A stretch of 64,000 bases of DNA, from assembly GCA_019449655.1 (NCBI GenBank), contig JAHQXD010000001.1, positions 461,562 through 525,561 of the forward strand, given 5' to 3'. Made by a program: the position numbers and the translations under genes. This DNA comes from Ferrigenium straubiae (lineage in GTDB: Bacteria > Pseudomonadota > Gammaproteobacteria > Burkholderiales > Gallionellaceae). Under the pieces are notes generated by a model. It saw nothing but the letters and a program-made list of their open reading frames with translations, searched no databases and was not told the origin of the DNA. Of this stretch, positions 15,608 through 25,581 are shown in pieces. Each line of letters begins with the position of its first letter. The first letter of the stretch is position 1.

Positions 15608-17329
15608 CTATTCGGAAGCGCGCCGCATTGCGCCCCCCGCCTCGGGAGTACCCCTGCCTTGGCTGATAGGCTCCGATAAATTCAGCGGAGGCGGCAATTT
15701 CAGCAGGCGATACAGCTCGGCCAGGTTGTGGCGGAACAAGCGGTCGAAGCTGGCCACCGAGTGTGCGGGATTGTAATCGCCAAACCACCAGAACCAGTCG
15801 GAGCTCTCGCAGGAACAAAGCTGCCTCTCGGCCGCTTCCTGTTCCGCCGGACTGAGCCGGCCGCTGGACATGACCATGTCGAAGCTCTGCTTGGCGACGC
15901 ATAGCAAGTCCCATGCACGATTTTTGTCTGGCGAGCCTATCCAGGTCGAGAAATTGCCATAGACCCAACTGCCCGCAACGATATTTCCGAGGCTGTGTGT
16001 TTGGGCATAGTCGGCCGCATGGCGAGCTTTTCCCTGTTTTTCGAGGTAATCGCTGTAGGTGGTGGTGCGTATCTGTTCATGGGTTTCGAGGGTCGTATAA
16101 AGCTCGTCAATGAAATAGAAGCCGTTGTACGGATAATATTCCCAGGCATTTTCACCATCAAGAATCACGCTCACCACGGGTGTCTCGCCTGCTGCGGCAT
16201 GCTGCGCGATGTCCACGACTTGATCGATGAAGTGGTGCGCGGCGTCCTTGCCGTGCCACCGCGAATATTCGAAGCCGATCAAGTCGGACAGGCGGTCGTC
16301 GCGGAAGAAGCATTGCAGGCCATCGCCGCCTTTTTCCAGCTGGTAAGGCCGGTACAGGTATTGGGCGCGTGCCGGAACGGTATGTTGTGTCTGGCGCAGG
16401 CTGTTGACCAGCACGTTCTCGCCGCTGGCCGCCCAGCGGCAACCCTCGGCAGCCAGCACTTCCAGCGTTTCCGAGGAAATCGATCCCTCGGCCGGCCACA
16501 TTCCCTGCGGTTCGGCGCCAAAACGTTTGTGATGGCTCTGCTTCGCCAGCCGGACATGTGCCGTCACGCGCGACCGCCCCTTGGGGTAATGCGGGGATTG
16601 GGGCAATGGCGCACCGGGCATGGCCTCCCTGGTACAGGCAAAATCGATCAGCAGCGGCGCCAGCGGGTGGTAATGCGGCGTGGCCGATAACTCGATCTGC
16701 CCTGCTTCGGCCAGCTTGCGATAGCGTGGAATGACCCCGCTGATCAGCTCGCCGACGAGTTCGAGCAATTGTTTTCGGTCTTCGTAGCTGAAGCCCGTGC
16801 CCTGGCTCATCAAACGCACTACCAGCTCATGCTCGCGGCGCACGCTCTCGCCGCACCACACCAGGTGATACCAGGTCAGCAGGTCAGCCATGTACTGCCC
16901 GGACAAATAGGATGACACGACCTCTCCGCCCTCCTGCACGTGGCTGTATAGTTCCGACAGGCGCTTGTAGGCCGGATAGGGAGCGATCATCTTGGTGTGG
17001 TTGCTGCGGAAGCACGCATCGAGTACCAGTTGCCGCTGCTCCGGCGCCAGATCATGGAGGTCCTCATGCGCCAGCAGGCGCAGCAAGGGATCGCGCAACT
17101 GTCCGGAGGCAAACTGGTCCGCATAGTCTTCCAGCTGGTCGAGCAGTATCGGCACGAAGTTCACCACGACGCGCACCTTGGGGTGCCGTTCGAGATGGTA
17201 GGCCATGTCGGTGTAATCCTTGATGGCATGCAGGTAGGTCCACGGCAGCACGAAGTCGCCAGTGGAATAGTCGCGGTAATCCGGCTGGTGCATGTGCCAG
17301 AGAAAAACCAGGTCAACGGCTTTTTTCAT
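15608..17329 (-). CDS. Glycoside hydrolase family 57 alpha-glucan-active enzyme
   Basis: A 573-residue cytoplasmic GH57 protein. It begins VFLWHMHQPDY (conserved region 1). Region 3 GMWPAEGSIS contains the nucleophile Glu and region 4 ILDGENAWEYY the acid/base Asp. GH57 includes alpha-amylases, amylopullulanases and branching enzymes; sequence alone does not separate these here. Its place between glgC and malQ (15 and 45 bp gaps) points to glycogen debranching or maltodextrin hydrolysis, and no GlgX-type debranching enzyme is seen in the window. Confidence 0.88.
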   Translation of the reverse strand: MKKAVDLVFLWHMHQPDYRDYSTGDFVLPWTYLHAIKDYTDMAYHLERHPKVRVVVNFVPILLDQLEDYADQFASGQLRDPLLRLLAHEDLHDLAPEQRQLVLDACFRSNHTKMIAPYPAYKRLSELYSHVQEGGEVVSSYLSGQYMADLLTWYHLVWCGESVRREHELVVRLMSQGTGFSYEDRKQLLELVGELISGVIPRYRKLAEAGQIELSATPHYHPLAPLLIDFACTREAMPGAPLPQSPHYPKGRSRVTAHVRLAKQSHHKRFGAEPQGMWPAEGSISSETLEVLAAEGCRWAASGENVLVNSLRQTQHTVPARAQYLYRPYQLEKGGDGLQCFFRDDRLSDLIGFEYSRWHGKDAAHHFIDQVVDIAQHAAAGETPVVSVILDGENAWEYYPYNGFYFIDELYTTLETHEQIRTTTYSDYLEKQGKARHAADYAQTHSLGNIVAGSWVYGNFSTWIGSPDKNRAWDLLCVAKQSFDMVMSSGRLSPAEQEAAERQLCSCESSDWFWWFGDYNPAHSVASFDRLFRHNLAELYRLLKLPPPLNLSEPISQGRGTPEAGGAMRRASE

Positions 17330-17344
17330 GGTGATGTTTTTGCG

Positions 17345-18670
17345 TCAACGGATGCTGTGGACTTTCTGTCCGAGCATTTCCGGGGTGATGAGCGTCACGC
17401 CGTTCGGGCTGACATGGAAGCGCTTGCGGTCTTCTTCCGGATTGACTCCTACTTCCAGTCCTTCAGGAATCCTGCAGTTTTTGTCCACGATGACGCGCCT
17501 CAGCGTAACTTGGCGCCCGACATGCACCTTGGGCAGCAGCACCGAGTCTTCGATGTTGCAATAACCGTCGATACGCACATCGGAGAACAGCAGCGAGCGG
17601 CGCACCGTCGAGCCGCTGATAATGCACCCGCCGGAAACCAGCGAGTCGATGGCCATGCCGCGCCTGTCCTCATCGTCGAACACGAATTTGGCCGGCGGCA
17701 ACTGTTCCTGATGCGTCCAGATCGGCCATTCCTGGTCATACATGTTCAGGTCGGGGATAACCTTGGTCAGCTCCATGTTGGCTTCCCAGTAGGCATCGAT
17801 AGTGCCCACGTCGCGCCAATAGGGTCCCATGCCGTCACCCATGCCCACGCAGCTTTCCCCGAAGCTTTGCGCAAACACGCGATATCTCGGCACCATGTAG
17901 GGGATCAGATCCTTGCCGAAGTCGTGGCTGGAATGGGGGTCATCGGCATCGCGGATCAGTTGTTCAAAGAGAAAGCTCGCGTTGAACACATAGATGCCCA
18001 TGCTGGCCAGCGCCTTGTCCGGCTTGCCAGGAATGCATGCGGGCTGGGCGGGTTTTTCGTCGAATTTCACGACACGGGAGTGTTCGTCGATGCCCATCAC
18101 GCCAAACGCGGTCGCATCGGCCACCGGCACTTCCAGGCAGGCGACGGTCATGTCGGCCTTTTTTTCGACATGCAGTGCAAGCAGCTTGCCGTAGTCCATT
18201 TTGTAGACATGGTCCCCGGCCAGGAGCAGCACGAAATCAGGATCGGCCTCGCGCAGGATGTCGATGTTCTGGTACACCGCATCGGCGGTTCCCTGATACC
18301 AGTGGTCTTCACTGACGCGCTGTTGCGCAGGCAGCAGGGTGATGGATTCGCCGAATTGGCCGCTCAGGAAGGACCAGCCGCGCTGGATATGCTGGATCAG
18401 GCTGTGCGCCTTGTATTGCGTCGCGACACCGATGCGGCGGATACCGGAATTCACGCAGTTGGACAGCACGAAATCGATGATGCGGAACTTGCCGCCGAAG
18501 GGAACGGCGGGCTTGGCGCGCCAGTCGGTCAGTTGATACAGGCGGCTACCGCGGCCGCCGGCCAGCACCATGGCATAGGTATTCTTGGTGATGCGGCTGA
18601 CAAAACGCGATGCCGGTTCCCCCGTGGCGAGGTGGTATTTTCTTTGCAGGTAACCCGGTTCAGCTTTCAT
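17345..18670 (-). CDS. glgC: Glucose-1-phosphate adenylyltransferase
   Basis: The 441-residue enzyme makes ADP-glucose, the committed step of bacterial glycogen synthesis. Nucleotide-binding [16 protein letters not shown] and [19 protein letters not shown] are intact, as are the catalytic-core [13 protein letters not shown] and MGIYVFN. The C-terminal left-handed beta-helix with hexapeptide-type repeats is present. The start has AGGGAGAG upstream. It is divergent from glgB across 70 bp and heads the glgC-GH57-malQ operon. Allosteric control by sugar phosphates is expected for the family. Confidence 0.95.
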   Translation of the reverse strand: MKAEPGYLQRKYHLATGEPASRFVSRITKNTYAMVLAGGRGSRLYQLTDWRAKPAVPFGGKFRIIDFVLSNCVNSGIRRIGVATQYKAHSLIQHIQRGWSFLSGQFGESITLLPAQQRVSEDHWYQGTADAVYQNIDILREADPDFVLLLAGDHVYKMDYGKLLALHVEKKADMTVACLEVPVADATAFGVMGIDEHSRVVKFDEKPAQPACIPGKPDKALASMGIYVFNASFLFEQLIRDADDPHSSHDFGKDLIPYMVPRYRVFAQSFGESCVGMGDGMGPYWRDVGTIDAYWEANMELTKVIPDLNMYDQEWPIWTHQEQLPPAKFVFDDEDRRGMAIDSLVSGGCIISGSTVRRSLLFSDVRIDGYCNIEDSVLLPKVHVGRQVTLRRVIVDKNCRIPEGLEVGVNPEEDRKRFHVSPNGVTLITPEMLGQKVHSIR

Positions 18671-18692
18671 TTGCTCTCCCTTATTTACCTTG

Positions 18693-18720
18693 TTGCCGCG
18701 CCACCATTATCGTTTACAAT
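18693..18720 (+). promoter_or_regulatory. Candidate glgB promoter in the glgC-glgB divergent region
   Basis: TTGCCG (18693-18698), a 16-base spacer and TACAAT (18715-18720) stand 20 bases before the glgB start. The 70-bp gap must also hold the glgC promoter on the other strand. Confidence 0.4.
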
Positions 18721-18740
18721 CGTTGCATTAGACAAGAACA

Positions 18741-20912
18741 ATGGTGGAACAGGTGAACATGCCGATCGAATCGCTGCTGCAAGCTCGTCTCCATGATCCA
18801 TTCGGCCTGCTCGGCCTACACCGCGAGGGTGCGGAGTGGGTGGTCAGGGTGTATGAACCGCATGCCACCGATGTCGAACTGCTGAACAACGCCGAGGCCG
18901 CGTTTAAGCGCATCCACCCTGCCGGGGTCTTCGAATGGCGCGGCAACAGCGAACCGCCCCGCCCCTACCGCCTGCGCATGCACTACGGCAGTACGACCCA
19001 TGAAGTCTTCGATCCCTACCAGTTCCCCCCGCATATTTCCCCGCAGGACCTGTACCTGTTCGGTGAAGGCAGGTTGCGTCAGGGCTACCGGATGCTGGGT
19101 TCACACAGCATCGAGATCAATGGCATTGAGGGGGTACGCTTCGCCGTCTGGGCACCGAATGCAGAGCGTGTCAGCGTGGTGGGCGAATTCAATAGCTGGG
19201 ACGGCCGCGTGCATCCGATGCGCTCCCTCGGCTCCAGCGGCGTGTGGGAACTGTTCGTCCCCGGGATACCGCAACACGCGCTGTACCGCTACGAGATACG
19301 CAACCGCCACACCGGAAACCTCCTGACCAAAACCGATCCCTACGCGCAGGGCTACGAACTGCGTCCCGGCACGGCAGCCCTCGCCGCGCCGCCCAACCGG
19401 CATTGCTGGCAGGACAACGAATGGATGGAGCGGCGCGGGCAGTGGGACTGGCTGCATAGCGCGATCAGCATCTACGAGGTGCATGCCGGTTCGTGGAAGC
19501 GCCACCCCGATGGGCGCTTCTACACCTACAGCGAGCTGGCCGCCGACCTCGTGCCCTACGTCAAGGGCATGGGCTACACGCATATCGAACTGATGCCAAT
19601 CTCCGAGCACCCGCTGGACGAATCCTGGGGCTATCAGGCCACCGGCTATTTCGCACCGACCAGCCGCTTCGGCTCTCCGGATGAGCTGCGCCATTTCGTC
19701 GATTGTTGCCACCAGGCGGGCATCGGCGTGATCCTCGACTGGGTGCCGGCGCACTTCCCCAAGGATGACTGGTCGCTGTCATGCTTCGACGGCACTGCGC
19801 TGTACGAGCACGAAGACCCGCGCCTCGGCTTCCATGAGGAATGGGGCACGCATGTCTTCAACTACGGCCGCAACGAGGTGAAGAGCTTCCTGATGTCCAG
19901 CGCACATTACTGGCTCGCCGAATTCCACTTCGACGGCCTGCGCGTGGATGCAGTCGCCTCGATGCTCTATCTGGACTACTCGCGCAAGGAAGGCGAGTGG
20001 ATCCCCAATAAATACGGCGGTCGCGAAAACCTCGAGGCGGTGGATTTCCTGCGCGAAATGAACATCATGGTGCACGAGGAATTCCCCGGCGCACTGACCT
20101 TTGCCGAGGAATCCACCGCTTGGCCTGCCGTGTCCCGCCCTGTCTACCTTGGCGGGCTGGGCTTTTCGATCAAGTGGAACATGGGCTGGATGAACGACAC
20201 GCTGAGCTATTTCCGCCATGAGCCGGTGCATCGCCGCTATCACCACAACCAGCTCACCTTCGGCCAACTCTACGCCTACACCGAAAACTTCGTGCTGCCG
20301 TTCTCGCACGACGAGGTCGTGCACGGCAAGGGCTCGTTGCTGTCCAAGATGCCCGGCGACGCCTGGCAGAAATTCGCCAACCTGCGCCTGCTCATGACCT
20401 ACCAGATGACCACACCGGGCAAAAAACTCAACTTCATGGGCAACGAAATCGCCCAGGGGCGCGAGTGGCAATCGGCTTGGGAGCTGGAATGGTGGCAGTT
20501 GGGCGAGGAAATGCATCGCGGCGTGCAGAATCTGATGCACGACCTCAACAAGCTCTACCGCAGGCTGCCCGCGCTGTACGACCTGGATTTCCAGCACGAT
20601 GGCTTCTCCTGGGTAGATTGCAACGACGCCGAGCAGTCGGTGCTGTCCTACCAGCGGCGCGCGCGTGACGGCTCCGTTGCCATCGTCGCGCTCAACCTCA
20701 CCCCCGTGCCGCGCAACCGCTACCGCATCGGCCTGCCGGCGCAGACGCGCTACCGCGAGGCGCTGAACAGCGACTCGGAACATTACGCCGGCGGCAACCT
20801 CGGTAACGCCGGCCTGATCCAGGCGGAGGCTGTCCCCTGGATGGGCCTGCCCTGCTCCGCCGAGATCGTGCTGCCGCCGCTCGGGGGAATCGTGCTCGTG
20901 CCGGAAGCCTGA
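18741..20912 (+). CDS. glgB: 1,4-alpha-glucan branching enzyme (GH13)
   Basis: The 723-residue enzyme adds alpha-1,6 branches to glycogen. Two N-terminal CBM48-type modules are present ([10 protein letters not shown] early; [20 protein letters not shown] in the second), then the GH13 barrel with nucleophile Asp in [12 protein letters not shown], acid/base Glu in FAEESTAWP and third acid in [12 protein letters not shown]. Length matches E. coli GlgB (728). The start is ATG 18741; ATG 18759 with AGGTG upstream is also possible. It is followed 3 bases later by pgi, so the two are co-transcribed. Confidence 0.95.
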   Translation: MVEQVNMPIESLLQARLHDPFGLLGLHREGAEWVVRVYEPHATDVELLNNAEAAFKRIHPAGVFEWRGNSEPPRPYRLRMHYGSTTHEVFDPYQFPPHISPQDLYLFGEGRLRQGYRMLGSHSIEINGIEGVRFAVWAPNAERVSVVGEFNSWDGRVHPMRSLGSSGVWELFVPGIPQHALYRYEIRNRHTGNLLTKTDPYAQGYELRPGTAALAAPPNRHCWQDNEWMERRGQWDWLHSAISIYEVHAGSWKRHPDGRFYTYSELAADLVPYVKGMGYTHIELMPISEHPLDESWGYQATGYFAPTSRFGSPDELRHFVDCCHQAGIGVILDWVPAHFPKDDWSLSCFDGTALYEHEDPRLGFHEEWGTHVFNYGRNEVKSFLMSSAHYWLAEFHFDGLRVDAVASMLYLDYSRKEGEWIPNKYGGRENLEAVDFLREMNIMVHEEFPGALTFAEESTAWPAVSRPVYLGGLGFSIKWNMGWMNDTLSYFRHEPVHRRYHHNQLTFGQLYAYTENFVLPFSHDEVVHGKGSLLSKMPGDAWQKFANLRLLMTYQMTTPGKKLNFMGNEIAQGREWQSAWELEWWQLGEEMHRGVQNLMHDLNKLYRRLPALYDLDFQHDGFSWVDCNDAEQSVLSYQRRARDGSVAIVALNLTPVPRNRYRIGLPAQTRYREALNSDSEHYAGGNLGNAGLIQAEAVPWMGLPCSAEIVLPPLGGIVLVPEA

Positions 20913-20915
20913 CCA

Positions 20916-22562
20916 ATGTCGAAGCTCACGCAATCCCCCACCTGGCAGGCGCTCAAGGCGCACCATTCAATCATCGAGGCGCAGCACATGCGCCAGATGT
21001 TCCGCGACGACCCGGCGCGCTTCGACAAACTTTCGCTGCGGTTCGGCGACCTGCTGCTCGATTACTCCAAGAACCGCATCACTGAGGAAACTGTCAGCTT
21101 GCTGGTGGCCCTGGCCGGGCAGGCCGGGTTGCCTGCCGCGATCGAATGCATGTTCGGCGGCGAGAAGATCAATTCCACCGAGCGGCGCGCCGCCTTGCAT
21201 ACCGCGCTGCGCAACCGCTCAGGCCATCCGGTTTACGCGGACGGCAAGGACGTCATGCCGGGTGTGCAACGTGTATTAGGGCTGATGCGCTGCTTTTCCG
21301 ATGCGGTGCGCAGCGGGGGGCATCGCGGGTACACCGGCAAGCCGATAACGGACATCGTCAACATCGGCATCGGCGGCTCCGACCTCGGCCCGCTGATGGC
21401 CTGCGAGGCACTCAGACCATATGGCAGCCCGAAGCTGCGCGCGCATTTTGTCTCCAATGTGGACGGCACGCAGCTCGCCGAGACGCTGAAAGAACTGGAC
21501 GCCGAGACCACCCTGTTCATCGTCAGCTCGAAATCCTTCACCACTCAGGAGACCATGACCAACGCGCGCTCGGCGCGCGCCTGGCTGGTCAACAGGCTGG
21601 GCGACGAGCGCGCCGTGGCAAAACACTTTGCCGCCGTCTCCACCAACCTCAAGGCAACCACCGAGTTCGGCATCAATCCGGAAAATGTCTTCGAGTTCTG
21701 GGACTGGGTCGGCGGGCGCTATTCGCTATGGTCAGCCATCGGCCTGCCGATCGCGCTGTACATCGGCATGGATCGCTTCGAGGAGCTGCTGGGCGGCGCT
21801 TACGCGATGGACGAACACTTCCGCAGCGCGCCGCTGGAGCAGAACATGCCGGTACTGCTGGGACTGCTCGGCGTCTGGTACGGCAACTTCTTCGATGCGT
21901 GTTCCAACGCGGTATTCCCCTACGACCAGTATTTGCACCGCTTCCCGGCCTACCTGCAGCAGCTGGAGATGGAAAGCAACGGCAAGCGCGTGGATCGCGA
22001 CGGCAACGCGGTGGATTACGACACCGGCATGGTGATGTGGGGCGAACCCGGCACCAACGGCCAGCACGCCTTCTACCAGCTACTCCACCAGGGCACGCGC
22101 CTGATCCCGGCGGATTTCCTCGCGCCCCTGAACAGCCACAACCCCCTCGGCGAGCACCACGCCATCCTGCTCGCAAACTGTTTCGCGCAGACCGAGGCGC
22201 TCATGCTCGGCAAGACCGGGGAGGAAGTGCGCGCCGAACTGGAGGCGCAAGGGTTGAAAGGCGAGGAACTGGAAACCCTGCTGCCACACAAGGTGTTCCC
22301 CGGCAACCGGCCGACCAACACCCTGCTCTTCGACCGGCTCGACCCGCATACGCTGGGCATGCTGATCGCGCTCTACGAGCACAAGGTATTCGTGCAGAGC
22401 GTGGTGTGGAACATCAATCCGTTCGACCAATGGGGGGTGGAGCTCGGCAAGCAACTGGCCGGCAAGATCCTGCCCGAGCTGGGCAGTGCGGCGACATCGG
22501 CGCATGATGCCTCGACCGCCGGACTGATCGGCCACTTCCGCAATCAGATCCGGCCCGACTAA
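20916..22562 (+). CDS. pgi: Glucose-6-phosphate isomerase
   Basis: The 548-residue Pgi interconverts glucose 6-phosphate and fructose 6-phosphate. It carries the signatures [12 protein letters not shown], the [12 protein letters not shown] segment, and [13 protein letters not shown] near the C-terminus. The length matches E. coli Pgi (549). Its position directly behind glgB ties gluconeogenic carbon to glycogen synthesis, and with the nearby zwf to the pentose phosphate pathway. It converges on mlaF across a palindromic repeat. Confidence 0.96.
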   Translation: MSKLTQSPTWQALKAHHSIIEAQHMRQMFRDDPARFDKLSLRFGDLLLDYSKNRITEETVSLLVALAGQAGLPAAIECMFGGEKINSTERRAALHTALRNRSGHPVYADGKDVMPGVQRVLGLMRCFSDAVRSGGHRGYTGKPITDIVNIGIGGSDLGPLMACEALRPYGSPKLRAHFVSNVDGTQLAETLKELDAETTLFIVSSKSFTTQETMTNARSARAWLVNRLGDERAVAKHFAAVSTNLKATTEFGINPENVFEFWDWVGGRYSLWSAIGLPIALYIGMDRFEELLGGAYAMDEHFRSAPLEQNMPVLLGLLGVWYGNFFDACSNAVFPYDQYLHRFPAYLQQLEMESNGKRVDRDGNAVDYDTGMVMWGEPGTNGQHAFYQLLHQGTRLIPADFLAPLNSHNPLGEHHAILLANCFAQTEALMLGKTGEEVRAELEAQGLKGEELETLLPHKVFPGNRPTNTLLFDRLDPHTLGMLIALYEHKVFVQSVVWNINPFDQWGVELGKQLAGKILPELGSAATSAHDASTAGLIGHFRNQIRPD

Positions 22563-22575
22563 AAGCCTTTAGCCA

Positions 22576-22654
22576 GTAGGGTGGGCACGACTTTGTGCCC
22601 ACGCGGATGCCACAAATTACGTGGGCAGACGAAAGCCTTGTCTGTCCACCCTAC
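22576..22654. repeat. 79-bp palindromic repeat between convergent pgi and mlaF
   Basis: The outer ends GTAGGGTGGGCA and TGTCCACCCTAC are inverted repeats. Inside are two hairpins: GTGGGCAC/GTGCCCAC, and GTGGGCAGAC/GTCTGTCCAC with one G-T pair. It resembles the GTAGGGTGGGCA family of dispersed repeats seen in many proteobacteria, and it may act as a two-way terminator. Confidence 0.65.
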
Positions 22655-22663
22655 GCGGCTTCT

Positions 22664-23494
22664 TCAAGCGGCCTTGACGCCGAGCTCGTTCACGTAGGGA
22701 ACTGGGCTCGGGTACTGGAAGGCGACCGGGCCGTCCGGCTGGGCGTTGAGGAACTGGCGCACGAAGGGGTTATCCGACTCGAACATTTTCGAGGTCTCGC
22801 CATGCGCTACGACCGCGCCGTCGTGGATGAAGTAAACGTAATCGGCGATCTTGAGCGATTCCGAGAGGTCATAGGTCACCACGACCGAGGTCACGCCGAG
22901 CGCGTCATTCAGCTTGCGGATCAGGTTCGCGATGGTGTTGAGCGAAATCGGGTCGAGGCCGGCGAACGGCTCGTCGTAGACGATCAGCGCGGGATCGGTG
23001 GCGATCGCCCGCGCCAGCGCCACGCGGCGCTCCATGCCGCCGGAAAGCTCGCCCGGCATGAGATCGCGGGCGTTGCGCAGTCCCACGGCATGCAGCTTCA
23101 TCAGCACCAAGTCGCGGATCATCTCCTCCGGAAGGCCGGTGTGCTCGCGCATCGGGAAGGCCAGGTTGTCGAATACCGACAAATCGGTGAACAGCCCGCT
23201 CACCTGGAACATCATGCCCATCTTCAGGCGCATCTCGAACAGTTCGTCGTTGCCGAGCTCGTGCACCACCCTGCCCATGAACTTCACGCTGCCTTTGGAT
23301 GGCCGCAACTGCCCGCCGAAATGGCGCAGCAGGGTAGTCTTGCCGCAGCCGCTGCTGCCGAGGATGGCGACGATCTTGCCGCGCGGGATGTCGAGGTTGA
23401 TGCCCTTCAGTACCTCGCGGTTGTTGTAGGCGAAATGGAGGTCTCTGACCTCGACGATGTTTTCCGTAGTCGGATTTTCCATGGGCTGATCCAA
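22664..23494 (-). CDS. mlaF: MlaF-type phospholipid ABC transporter ATP-binding protein
   Basis: A 276-residue ATPase of the Mla/MCE type, which powers phospholipid traffic between inner and outer membranes. Walker A GSSGCGKTT, signature LSGGMERRVALARA and Walker B ALIVYDEPFAGLDP are intact. The usual switch (H-loop) histidine is Tyr: VVVTYDLSES. MlaF is normally followed by mlaE, mlaD, mlaC and mlaB, but here the gene stands alone, divergent from recQ and convergent with pgi, so its partners must be elsewhere. The start is ATG 23494, with ATG 23482 possible. Confidence 0.85.
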   Translation of the reverse strand: MDQPMENPTTENIVEVRDLHFAYNNREVLKGINLDIPRGKIVAILGSSGCGKTTLLRHFGGQLRPSKGSVKFMGRVVHELGNDELFEMRLKMGMMFQVSGLFTDLSVFDNLAFPMREHTGLPEEMIRDLVLMKLHAVGLRNARDLMPGELSGGMERRVALARAIATDPALIVYDEPFAGLDPISLNTIANLIRKLNDALGVTSVVVTYDLSESLKIADYVYFIHDGAVVAHGETSKMFESDNPFVRQFLNAQPDGPVAFQYPSPVPYVNELGVKAA

Positions 23495-23524
23495 TATCTT
23501 TCCTCTTTCGAGGTTGCCGCGCGT

Positions 23525-23542
23525 TAAAATGCCGCCATTTTA
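23525..23542. promoter_or_regulatory. Symmetric -10-like palindrome in the mlaF-recQ divergent region
   Basis: TAAAATG, a 4-base spacer and CATTTTA give TAAAAT on both strands, 30 bp from the mlaF start and 51 bp from the recQ start. It could be overlapping -10 boxes or a small operator. Confidence 0.3.
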
Positions 23543-23593
23543 CGGGCAAGAGCATCTATTTGCCATGCCCGCCACCAAACCGCCCAGTTACCG

Positions 23594-25480
23594 ATGACCT
23601 CCACTCCACAACAAATCCTGCGCGACGTTTTTGGCTATGCCGCCTTCCGCGGCGAGCAGCAGGCCATCGTCGAGCATGTCGCGGCGGGCGGCGATGCGCT
23701 GGTGCTGATGCCCACCGGCGGCGGCAAGTCGCTGTGCTACCAGATCCCCGCGCTGCTGCGGTTCGGAACCGGCATCGTGGTGTCGCCGCTGATCGCGCTG
23801 ATGCAGGACCAGGTGGACGCGCTCATCCAGCTCGGCGTGCGTGCGGCCTTCCTCAACTCCAGCCTCGACGCCGCTACCGCGCGCGAGGTGCAGGGCCGTT
23901 TGCTGCGCAGCGAACTCGACCTGCTGTATGTCGCTCCGGAGCGCCTCTTGATGCCAGGATTCCTGGCATTGCTCGATCAAGTACACGCCTCCCCCTCTCC
24001 CTTGCAGGGAGAGGGCTGGGGAGAGGGTAGAAAAGTTAATCTTCCCGGCATCGCCCTGTTCGCCATCGACGAGGCGCACTGCGTCTCGCAATGGGGGCAC
24101 GACTTCCGCCCCGAATACCGCGAGCTGACGGTATTGCACGAACGCTTCCCCAATGTGCCGCGCATTGCGCTCACCGCGACGGCAGACACGCCGACGCGCG
24201 GCGAGATCGTCGAGCGGCTCGCGCTGGAGCAGGCGCGCCAGTTCGTCTCCAGCTTTGATCGCGCCAACATCCGCTACCGCGTCACGCAAAAATCCAATGC
24301 GCGCAGCCAGTTGCAGGAATTTCTTGAGGCGGAACATGCGAACGATTCCGGCATCGTGTACTGCCTGTCGCGCCGAAAAGTCGAGGAAACCGCCGCTTGG
24401 CTCAAGGAGCGCGGCTGGGATGCCCTGCCCTACCACGCCGGGCTGGATACTGCGACGCGCAGCAAAAACCAGAGCCGCTTCCTGCGCGAGGAAGGCGTGG
24501 TGATGGTCGCCACCGTGGCGTTCGGCATGGGCATCGACAAGCCCAACGTGCGCTTCGTCGCCCATCTCGACCTGCCCAAGAGCATGGAAGGCTACTACCA
24601 GGAAACCGGCCGCGCCGGGCGCGACGGCCTGCCCGCCAACGCCTGGCTGGCCTACGGCCTGGGCGACGTGGTGTCGATGCGCCAGATGATCGGCGGCGGC
24701 GACGCCCCCGAGGAACGCAAGCGGCTGGAACGCCAGAAGCTCGACGCCCTGCTCGGCTACTGCGAATCCACCGCCTGCCGCCATCAGGCCCTGCTGCGCT
24801 ATTTCGGCGAGGAACATCCGGGCAACTGCGGCGCATGCGACAACTGCCTCGAGCCGGTGGACACCTGGGATGCGACCGAGGCCGCGCAGATGGCGCTGTC
24901 CTGCGCCTACCGCACCGGCCAGCGCTTCGGTGCGGGACACCTCACCGACGTGCTGACCGGCAAGCTCACCGAGCGCGTTGAAAAATTCAACCACCACACC
25001 CTTTCCACCTTCGGCATCGGCAAGGAACTCAGCCCCACGCAATGGAGCGGCGTGTACCGCCAGCTCGCGGCGGCAGGTCTCTTGGAAGCCGACATCGAAG
25101 CCTACGGCGGCCTGAAACTAACCGAGTCCGCCCGCCCGGTGCTGCGCGGCGAACAGCAAGTCTGGCTGCGCCGCGACGCCGACCCGGCCAGGCGCAAGGC
25201 GCAGCGCGCCGAGCGCAAGGCCAAGTCGCGCGAACCGTTCGCCGGCGCGAACGAAGACCGCCTGTGGCTCGCGCTCAAGGCCAAGCGCACTTCACTCGCC
25301 CGCGAACAGGGCGTGCCGCCCTACGTGATCTTTCACGACAGCACCCTGCTGGAAATCCTCAACCAGCGCCCCGCCAGCCTGGACGAACTGGGCCGGATCA
25401 GCGGCGTCGGGCAGAACAAGCTGGCGCGCTACGGGGATGAGTTTCTCAGGGTGATCGAAGATGAGGCGAATCGGCAGTAG
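23594..25480 (+). CDS. recQ: ATP-dependent DNA helicase RecQ
   Basis: The 628-residue 3'-5' helicase acts in recombination and fork repair. Helicase motifs: Walker [21 protein letters not shown] box [23 protein letters not shown], and [15 protein letters not shown]. The RQC zinc-binding cysteines lie in YCESTACRH and NCGACDNC, and an HRDC domain follows at the C-terminus ([15 protein letters not shown]). About 15 residues around 133-147 ([13 protein letters not shown]) are foreign to the family and come from a palindromic repeat inserted in frame before the DEAH motif. The gene ends one base before the attC of a gene cassette. Confidence 0.94.
   Translation: MTSTPQQILRDVFGYAAFRGEQQAIVEHVAAGGDALVLMPTGGGKSLCYQIPALLRFGTGIVVSPLIALMQDQVDALIQLGVRAAFLNSSLDAATAREVQGRLLRSELDLLYVAPERLLMPGFLALLDQVHASPSPLQGEGWGEGRKVNLPGIALFAIDEAHCVSQWGHDFRPEYRELTVLHERFPNVPRIALTATADTPTRGEIVERLALEQARQFVSSFDRANIRYRVTQKSNARSQLQEFLEAEHANDSGIVYCLSRRKVEETAAWLKERGWDALPYHAGLDTATRSKNQSRFLREEGVVMVATVAFGMGIDKPNVRFVAHLDLPKSMEGYYQETGRAGRDGLPANAWLAYGLGDVVSMRQMIGGGDAPEERKRLERQKLDALLGYCESTACRHQALLRYFGEEHPGNCGACDNCLEPVDTWDATEAAQMALSCAYRTGQRFGAGHLTDVLTGKLTERVEKFNHHTLSTFGIGKELSPTQWSGVYRQLAAAGLLEADIEAYGGLKLTESARPVLRGEQQVWLRRDADPARRKAQRAERKAKSREPFAGANEDRLWLALKAKRTSLAREQGVPPYVIFHDSTLLEILNQRPASLDELGRISGVGQNKLARYGDEFLRVIEDEANRQ
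23993..24015. repeat. Palindromic repeat inserted in frame within recQ
   Basis: CCCTCTCCCT (23993-24002), loop TGC and AGGGAGAGGG (24006-24015) form a perfect 10-bp stem; GCTGGGGAGAGGG follows. It matches the pattern of common intergenic repeats but here is translated inside RecQ. Confidence 0.75.
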
Positions 25481-25481
25481 C

Positions 25482-25581
25482 GCTTAACGTTTGAGGTAAC
25501 CGGCCGCCGGAGCGGCCGAAGCTGCGTAGGAAACTTGCAAGCGCAGCTTGCAGGCGGTCCGTGTTGACCGAAAGGTTAGGT
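25482..25581 (-). other. Integron attC site
   Basis: Read on the - strand, the site starts with R'' ACCTAAC (RYYYAAC) and ends with R' GTTAAGC (GTTRRRY), 100 bases apart. Between them, inner arms (GGACCGCC..AAGCTGCG against CGCAGCTT..) are imperfectly inverted, and the CTTTCGGTCAACACGGAC and GGTTACCTCAAAC segments are of the kind common in attC sites. The TAA of R'' is the stop codon of the cassette gene. Confidence 0.82.

Noticed and set aside
16997-18796. 599-codon open frame on + across GH57 and glgC
   Set aside because: Antisense shadow of two clear enzymes; composition (His/Val/Asp-rich) and lack of domains are typical of a GC-rich shadow frame.
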